Assembly: GCA_030597945.1 (NCBI GenBank)
Contig: JAUVQW010000005.1
Span: 1-19,901 of the forward strand
DNA from: Actinomycetes bacterium
GTDB taxonomy: Bacteria > Actinomycetota > Aquicultoria > CAJVYJ01
Reading direction: 5' to 3'
Length of the DNA: 19,901 bases
Part shown: in pieces, positions 14,735 through 19,901 of the stretch
How positions within the stretch are numbered: position 1 is the stretch's first letter
How the letters are laid out: every line of letters starts with the position of its first letter
Made by a program: the position numbers and the translations under genes
Notes under the pieces: generated by a model
The model's database searches: none
What the model saw: only the letters and a program-made list of their open reading frames with translations
Told to the model about the DNA's origin: nothing

Positions 14735-16057
14735 TTAAGCTCCTGCCTCTTTTTCATAATCATAATCTTCAAGATCCCCAGACAAGTATTGATCATATGC
14801 TGACAAATCAAAGTTTCCGTGACCACTTAGATTAAAGAGGATCGTCTTAGATTCGCCCGTCTCTTTACACTTGTTAGCTTCGTCAAATACCGATTTAATC
14901 GCGTGCGCCGCCTCGGGAGCCGGGATAATCCCCTCCGATTTCGCGAACTCGACTGCTACTTTAAAGACTTCGTTTTGATGGTAAGCTACGGCCTCAATGA
15001 TGCCTTCATGATAGAGAAGGCTTATCTGAGGTGAATCACCATGGTAACGTAGGCCCCCGGCGTGAATACCGGCCGGGACAAACTCATGGCCGAGTGTGTA
15101 CATTTGGACGAGAGGAGTCATTCCTGCAGTATCGCCGAAATCATATTTATACTCACCGGCCGTAAGAGTCGGACAAGCTTTTGGTTCAGCGGCGATCACT
15201 CGCAAATCTTTTCCGGCAAACTTATCTGCCAAGAAAGGATAAGATATCCCCGCTAAGTTCGAACCGCCACCGCAGCAACCAATGATGATATCAGGGTATT
15301 CATCTATCGAGTTCATCTGTTTTTTTGCTTCCTGACCGATGACCGTCTGATGCAGCAGGACATGGTTAAGCACGCTTCCAAGAGTATAGTTGGTATCGTC
15401 TTTCGTTGCCGCGTCTTCGACCGCTTCTGAGATGGCGATACCCAGACTTCCAATACTATTTGGGTCTTCAGCTAGTATTTTTCTTCCAAAATCAGTTAGA
15501 TTGCTGGGGCTGGATGCAACGTTTGCGCCCCAGACCTCCATCATGGAGCGACGGTAAGGTTTTTGTTCGTAGCTGACCTTTACCATATAGACCATACATT
15601 CAAGTCCAAAAGCATTGCAGGCAAACGATAGCGCGCTACCCCATTGTCCGGCACCAGTCTCCGTCGACAATCTTTTAATGCCGGCTTCCTTATTATAGTA
15701 GGCTTGGGCGATCGCCGTATTCGGTTTATGGCTGCCTGATGGGCTAACGCCCTCGTATTTATAGAATATTTTTGCCGGAGTGCCTAAAGCTTTTTCTAGC
15801 CGATGAGCTCTTATTAAAGGGGTGGGCCGATATAACCGGTAGATATCGCGTACCGGTTCGGGGATGGGGATCCATCTTTCCGGCGACATTTCCTGGCCGA
15901 TCAATTCCATCGGGAAGATCACGCTTAGATCATCAGGTCCGATGGGTTCATTTGTCCCGGGATTTAATGGTGGACTAAGCGGGGCCGGTAGATCGGCATT
16001 GATGTTATACCAAGAAACTGGCATATCTTTTTCGCTTAAATCGATTTTCGTCTCCAT
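14735..16057 (-). CDS. trpB2: Tryptophan synthase beta chain 2 (TrpB2 type)
   Basis: PLP-dependent TrpB-like enzyme of the longer TrpB2 group. 440 residues against 405 for the neighbour TrpB; the extra length is mostly the N-terminal extension (DMPVSWYNINADLPAPLSPP, 11-30). The PLP lysine is K111 in SGSHKPNTA, TrpB2-like rather than GAHKINN. Also seen are TETGAGQWGSALS (133-145 region), CCGGGSNLAGISYP and the end SGHGNFDLSAYD. The family makes tryptophan from indole and serine, some members using phosphoserine, and often works without TrpA. It follows trpC by 25 bases with AAGGGG as ribosome site, so this operon encodes both beta types. Possible roles are scavenging free indole or use of another serine donor. 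Confidence 0.94.
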   Translation of the reverse strand: METKIDLSEKDMPVSWYNINADLPAPLSPPLNPGTNEPIGPDDLSVIFPMELIGQEMSPERWIPIPEPVRDIYRLYRPTPLIRAHRLEKALGTPAKIFYKYEGVSPSGSHKPNTAIAQAYYNKEAGIKRLSTETGAGQWGSALSFACNAFGLECMVYMVKVSYEQKPYRRSMMEVWGANVASSPSNLTDFGRKILAEDPNSIGSLGIAISEAVEDAATKDDTNYTLGSVLNHVLLHQTVIGQEAKKQMNSIDEYPDIIIGCCGGGSNLAGISYPFLADKFAGKDLRVIAAEPKACPTLTAGEYKYDFGDTAGMTPLVQMYTLGHEFVPAGIHAGGLRYHGDSPQISLLYHEGIIEAVAYHQNEVFKVAVEFAKSEGIIPAPEAAHAIKSVFDEANKCKETGESKTILFNLSGHGNFDLSAYDQYLSGDLEDYDYEKEAGA

Positions 16058-16082
16058 ATAAAAACACCCCTTTAAGTACTGA

Positions 16083-16859
16083 TCAGTCGTCTCCCAATAG
16101 TTCTTTGATCTTTTTACCTATGTCTTGGCTTTTCATTAATGATGTACCGACAAGGATACCATTAAAACCGGCCCTTTCCATCCTTTGCACATCGCCCCGT
16201 GAAAAAATACCGCTTTCGCTGATGGCCGGCCGATCTATAGATATTTTACTCATTAACTCGATGCTTGAATCAATATTGACTTCCAATGTATCGAAGTCGC
16301 GATTGTTGATGCCAATTACATCGGCATCAGTCTCAAGCGAACGCTCTAAATCATCTCTATTCGACGACTCTAAGAGGACTTCTAGGCCAAGCCTGTGCGC
16401 CGAATGGATAAGCCGTTCTAACTCGTTTTTATCTAAGACTACTTCGTTCATCAGTAGAACGGCGTCAGCTCCATAAGCCCTTGCTTCAAAAAGTTGAAAT
16501 TCATCAAAGATGAAATCTTTTCTAAGAATCGGAATTTCGGTGACTCCTCTAACAGATTGCAGGTAACTTATATTGCCGCCGAAAAAATGATGTTCAGTAA
16601 GTACAGAGATGGCAGAGGCGCCTCCCTGTTGATAAATGAGGGCGATCTCTTTTGGATCGACATTTTCTCTGATCGAACCATTTGAAGGGGAGGAACCTTT
16701 GATCTCGGCGATCAATCCGATCCCTCGTTCGCCCAGTGCCCCAGAAAGAGAGATCGTCTGCGCCGATCTATCGATCATCTCTAAGAGTAGCGGCATAGAA
16801 GACGATCTTTTATCATTCTCAAGCTGCCTTCGGCGTTTCTCCATTATTTTTTTTAGCAT
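16083..16859 (-). CDS. trpC: Indole-3-glycerol phosphate synthase
   Basis: Closes the indole ring of carboxyphenylamino-deoxyribulose phosphate, releasing CO2. 258 residues, a TIM barrel with the usual N-terminal helix. Catalytic and binding residues are visible: E52 and K54 in AEIKGSSPS, K114 in ILRKDFI, E164 in LEVLLESSN, N185/N186 in GINNRDF, and SESGI at 214-218. The more common AEIKKASPS appears here as AEIKGSSPS, leaving the first Lys in place. The ATG at 16859 has GGGAG close upstream, and the gene follows trpD by 32 bases. Confidence 0.96.
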   Translation of the reverse strand: MLKKIMEKRRRQLENDKRSSSMPLLLEMIDRSAQTISLSGALGERGIGLIAEIKGSSPSNGSIRENVDPKEIALIYQQGGASAISVLTEHHFFGGNISYLQSVRGVTEIPILRKDFIFDEFQLFEARAYGADAVLLMNEVVLDKNELERLIHSAHRLGLEVLLESSNRDDLERSLETDADVIGINNRDFDTLEVNIDSSIELMSKISIDRPAISESGIFSRGDVQRMERAGFNGILVGTSLMKSQDIGKKIKELLGDD

Positions 16860-16891
16860 ATCTCCCTTTAAAACATTCGTTAAAAATCGGT

Positions 16892-17899
16892 TTAACCGTT
16901 AGTAAAGCTTACAAGTTCATCAAGTTTTTTAAGAGCATTACCTTCATCGATCGAGGCTTTTGCCAGTTCAAGACCATCTTTTAATGTTCCGACTTTATCA
17001 GCAGCTACAAGCGCGGCGCTGGCGTTTAATAGGACGATATCGAGTTTTGGCCCTTGTTTTCCACTCAAGACTTCTCTTGTGGCTTCGATATTCTCTTCTA
17101 ACGATCCGCAGCGGATTTCTTCAATCCCCGCTTTTTCCAGACCTAAATCTTCCAATCTTACGGTATAGTTCTTAACTGATCCGTCTTTTACTTCCGATAC
17201 TTGGCTGTCACCGGTGATCGTAAGCTCATCTAGGCCTTGGCCGTGCACGACTAGGGCATGTTTTGAACCCAGGTTTTTTAGGGCATTTGCCAAGATTTCT
17301 GTTAAATCTGGTGAATAGACGCCAAGAACCTGAGCGCTGGCTTTAGCCGGATTAGTGAGAGGGCCTAGAATATTGAATACAGTCCTTATACCTATCTCTT
17401 TTCTCGGTCCGATCGCATATTTCATTGCTTTGTGCATCATTGGCGCAAACATAAAACCAATGCCGACCTCATCTATCGAGGCTCGGACCATCTCTGGCTC
17501 GATATCCAGTTTTACTCCCAATCCTTCTAGCAGGTCAGCACTACCGCAGTGGCTTGAGATAGAGCGATTACCGTGTTTAGCGACGGTTGCTCCCGCCCCA
17601 GCAACGACGAACGCGGACGTAGTTGATATATTAAAAGTATTTGATAGGTCTCCGCCGGTTCCGCAAGTGTCTACGACAATATCGGTTTTCGGCTCGATCC
17701 TGACTGCCAGATCTCTCATCACCTCGGCAAATCCTGAGATCTCATCAACGGACTCACCTTTCATCCGAAGCGCCGTAATAAGGGCCGCTATCTGAGCGTC
17801 ACTTGCACGGCCTTCCATGATGTCCAGCATCACTTCCTTAGCCTCGGCTCTAGATAAATCTTCACCCTCTACTGCTTTTTTAATCGCATCGACGATCAT
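16892..17899 (-). CDS. trpD: Anthranilate phosphoribosyltransferase
   Basis: Transfers phosphoribose from PRPP to anthranilate. 335 residues, normal. The N-terminal helical domain (about 1-65) is followed by the PRPP-binding loop DTCGTGGDLSNTFNIST (77-93), then AKHGNRSISS (107-116) and GSADLLEGLGV (119-129), and further on the anthranilate-side MMHKAMKYAIGPRKEIGIRT. The ATG at 17899 follows AGGAGG with 5 bases spacing, one of the strongest ribosome sites here. A 49-base gap to trpG holds no clear promoter or terminator. It is not fused to trpG, unlike in enterobacteria. Confidence 0.97.
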   Translation of the reverse strand: MIVDAIKKAVEGEDLSRAEAKEVMLDIMEGRASDAQIAALITALRMKGESVDEISGFAEVMRDLAVRIEPKTDIVVDTCGTGGDLSNTFNISTTSAFVVAGAGATVAKHGNRSISSHCGSADLLEGLGVKLDIEPEMVRASIDEVGIGFMFAPMMHKAMKYAIGPRKEIGIRTVFNILGPLTNPAKASAQVLGVYSPDLTEILANALKNLGSKHALVVHGQGLDELTITGDSQVSEVKDGSVKNYTVRLEDLGLEKAGIEEIRCGSLEENIEATREVLSGKQGPKLDIVLLNASAALVAADKVGTLKDGLELAKASIDEGNALKKLDELVSFTNG

Positions 17900-17948
17900 T
17901 TTTCCTCCTGCATTATTTTTTATCTCAAAAAAGTGGATCGCATAAAAA

Positions 17949-18512
17949 TTACTTATCTAAGAAATTTTTTAAGATCTTTTTTCCTTCTGTTGTCAGAATA
18001 GATTCTGGATGAAATTGAACACCTTCGATGTCGAACTCTTTATGACGGACCCCCATCACAACCCCATCTTCAGTCTCTGCTGAGATCTCTAAGACCGGTG
18101 GTATGCTCTTCCTTTCGGCGATCAAAGAATGGTATCTGGTGGCTTCAAACGGATCGGGGATATTATTAAAAATCCCCTTTTTATCGTGGAAAACAAGAGA
18201 CGTCTTGCCATGTATCGGATACTCTCCCCTTACCACCTTACCACCAAAGACTTCGGTGATAGATTGGTGGCCGAGACAGACACCGAGGATCGGTATGGCG
18301 CCGGCAAAATGTTTTATCACTTCTTTAGATATTCCCGCTTTTTCCGGTGTACACGGACCCGGAGAGACAAGTATTTTTTTTGGACTCAAAGCCTCAATCT
18401 CGCCAATTGTGATCTTATCGTTTCTATACACTTTTTGCTCGGCACCCAGTTCGCCAAGGTATTGGACGAGATTATATGTAAATGAGTCGTAGTTATCTAT
18501 GACAAGCAACAT
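17949..18512 (-). CDS. trpG: Anthranilate synthase glutamine amidotransferase subunit
   Basis: Releases ammonia from glutamine and feeds it to TrpE. 187 residues, class I amidotransferase. It opens MLLVIDNYDSFTYNLVQYL, has PGPCTP (51-56), the nucleophile C79 in GVCLGHQ, and the His/Glu pair H168 and E170 in GVQFHPES. The ATG at 18512 begins 5 bases after the trpE stop with GGG upstream. The same protein can serve folate (PabA role) in organisms with no second copy; whether that holds here cannot be told from this window. Confidence 0.96.
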   Translation of the reverse strand: MLLVIDNYDSFTYNLVQYLGELGAEQKVYRNDKITIGEIEALSPKKILVSPGPCTPEKAGISKEVIKHFAGAIPILGVCLGHQSITEVFGGKVVRGEYPIHGKTSLVFHDKKGIFNNIPDPFEATRYHSLIAERKSIPPVLEISAETEDGVVMGVRHKEFDIEGVQFHPESILTTEGKKILKNFLDK

Positions 18513-18517
18513 AATGG

Positions 18518-19901
18518 TTATCCCTTTTTACTCAAAGCTTCTTGTTCTTCAGCCATCTTTACCGCTCTAAGAAGCGCCATCGCTTTATTTACTGTCTCAT
18601 CGTATTCTAGCTCAGGAACAGAGTCGGCGACAATACCGGCACCCGCCTGAACATAGGCTTTACCTTCCTTTACCACGATCGTTCTGATGGTGATCCCTGT
18701 ATCCAGATTTCCGGTAAAGCTGAAGTAACCAAATACGCCAGCATAGGGGCCTCGTCTTACAGGTTCCAGCTCATCAATTATCTCCATGGCCCTTATTTTT
18801 GGAGCGCCTGATACCGTGCCGGCAGGAAAAGCGGCTCTTAGAACGTCAAAGATATCCTTATCTTTAGCTATCTCGCCGCTCACTTGAGACACAATATGCA
18901 TCACATGCGAATAACGTTCGATAAACATAAAGTCATCAACAGTGACAGTGCCCGGTCGACAAACTACGCCGAGGTCGTTTCGTCCAAGATCGAGAAGCAT
19001 TGTATGTTCAGCTTTTTCTTTTTCGTCATTTAAAAGTTCCGTTTCAAGGCGTCTATCATCTTCTTCATCTAAGCCACGGGGACGAGTGCCGGCAATCGGC
19101 CTGGTGATGACCTTGTCTCCGTCCACTTTTATCAGCGGTTCTGGCGAAGACGCGATCATCGTCATATCGGAAAAATTTAAATAACCGAGATAGGGTGAGG
19201 GATTTATAGTTCTAAGGACCCTGTATATATCGAAAGGATCAGCCGTTATCGGCATCGAAAATCTTTGGGAGAGAACTGTCTGCAGGATATCACCTGCGAA
19301 TATATAATCTTTCGCTTTTTTTACAGCTTCGATAAAATCCGATTTTTCTATATTAGTGGTGAAATCATCGATCTCGGATGAACTCTCTATTAATGGGGCG
19401 ACCTTAACGGAGCTTCGAAGTTTTGCGATGATCTCCTCTATTCGCAGGAGAGCGGACTCATAAGAAAGCGTAACGTCATCTTTGGTCCTGGCATTTACTA
19501 GGACCTTAACCCGGTGCTTTAGATGATCAAATATGACTACCGTGTCAGTAAAAAGGAAAAGCAATTCCGGAAAGTTGAGATCGTCACTGTTTTTACCGGG
19601 TATCTTCTCAAAATAATGGATGCAATCGTATCCGACGTAGCCGACGGCTCCGCCAAAAAATGGTGGAAGATCGCTAAGCAGCGGTGAGCGGTACTCTTTC
19701 AATAGGTCCTTCATGATGTCAAGGGGGTCGCTTACAGATTTGATGACCTCTTTTTGCTCTCCCTCGATAGTAATCGTCCCCTCCTTACAACAAACGACCA
19801 TAAAAGGGTTTACACCAATAAACGAATACCGGCCGAGATTTTCTCCACCTTCGACGCTTTCCAGAAGAAAAGAATTACTGTCTTCTCTTAGCTTTATAAA
19901 A
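18518..19901 (-). CDS. trpE: Anthranilate synthase component I (5' end outside the window)
   Basis: Converts chorismate to anthranilate with ammonia from TrpG and is the usual feedback-controlled step. 460 residues are visible and the frame stays open to the window edge; the family is about 490-510, so some 30-50 residues are missing. An ATG at 19801 is internal, because the upstream frame reads SFLLESVEGGENLGRYSFIG, which is highly typical TrpE. LLES there matches the tryptophan-binding motif, so feedback inhibition is likely. The chorismate-binding half has INPSPYLGYL, SSPEPLIKVDG, RPIAGTRPRG, ERYSHVMHIVSQV, GTVSGAPK and a GAGIVADSVPE ending. INPSPY favours TrpE over the folate enzyme PabB. 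The operon's promoter and any leader or attenuator lie beyond the window. Confidence 0.97.
   Translation of the reverse strand, partial: FIKLREDSNSFLLESVEGGENLGRYSFIGVNPFMVVCCKEGTITIEGEQKEVIKSVSDPLDIMKDLLKEYRSPLLSDLPPFFGGAVGYVGYDCIHYFEKIPGKNSDDLNFPELLFLFTDTVVIFDHLKHRVKVLVNARTKDDVTLSYESALLRIEEIIAKLRSSVKVAPLIESSSEIDDFTTNIEKSDFIEAVKKAKDYIFAGDILQTVLSQRFSMPITADPFDIYRVLRTINPSPYLGYLNFSDMTMIASSPEPLIKVDGDKVITRPIAGTRPRGLDEEDDRRLETELLNDEKEKAEHTMLLDLGRNDLGVVCRPGTVTVDDFMFIERYSHVMHIVSQVSGEIAKDKDIFDVLRAAFPAGTVSGAPKIRAMEIIDELEPVRRGPYAGVFGYFSFTGNLDTGITIRTIVVKEGKAYVQAGAGIVADSVPELEYDETVNKAMALLRAVKMAEEQEALSKKG

Noticed and set aside
1..19901. CRISPR array, prophage, transposase or toxin-antitoxin locus
   Set aside because: No regularly spaced repeats and no matching proteins were seen; the coding content is core metabolism and information processing.

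Overview
The window reads as ordinary chromosome from a bacterium of moderate, somewhat AT-leaning composition. Nearly everything is on the minus strand. Two points favour a deep-branching, low-GC member of the Actinomycetota: the order polA-rpsA-coaE, and a four-domain S1 protein with an acidic tail. That order is known from Mycobacterium and relatives. The accD-accA-pfkA order is also typical of Bacillota, so the assignment is tentative and no rRNA is present to settle it.

Right half (19901 to 9107, minus strand): one long, tightly packed operon. It runs trpE (5' end cut by the window) - trpG - trpD - trpC - trpB2 - a 56-residue membrane protein - trpF - trpB - trpA - accD - accA - pfkA. 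The trp part covers every step from chorismate to tryptophan. It carries two different tryptophan synthase beta chains: TrpB2 early in the operon and canonical TrpB directly before TrpA. With short gaps and overlaps, the operon continues into both carboxyltransferase subunits of acetyl-CoA carboxylase and into phosphofructokinase. Aromatic amino acid synthesis, fatty acid initiation and a glycolytic control step may therefore share a transcript.

Middle (9106 to 4569): single genes and structured non-coding DNA. A small c-type cytochrome lipoprotein has a promoter placed for a leaderless mRNA. A tRNA-Leu(CAA) lies on the plus strand. Next come a membrane HAMP-GAF-HD-GYP signalling protein, a small plus-strand gene of unknown function, and a SpoIID/LytB-like peptidoglycan enzyme. 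Two gaps hold imperfect palindromic or terminal-inverted-repeat elements that share short end sequences. The gap between the tRNA and the cytochrome gene is filled almost wall to wall by them, and two of their stems differ by a compensatory base-pair change.

Left part (4568 to 1, minus strand): polA, whose proofreading domain appears to have lost its catalytic acids; rpsA with its own extended -10 promoter and a clear terminator; then the start of coaE, which runs off the window. I see no CRISPR array, transposase, integrase, prophage or toxin-antitoxin genes. The most unusual material is the repeat family, the trpB2/small membrane protein arrangement and the altered PFK and PolA active-site motifs.
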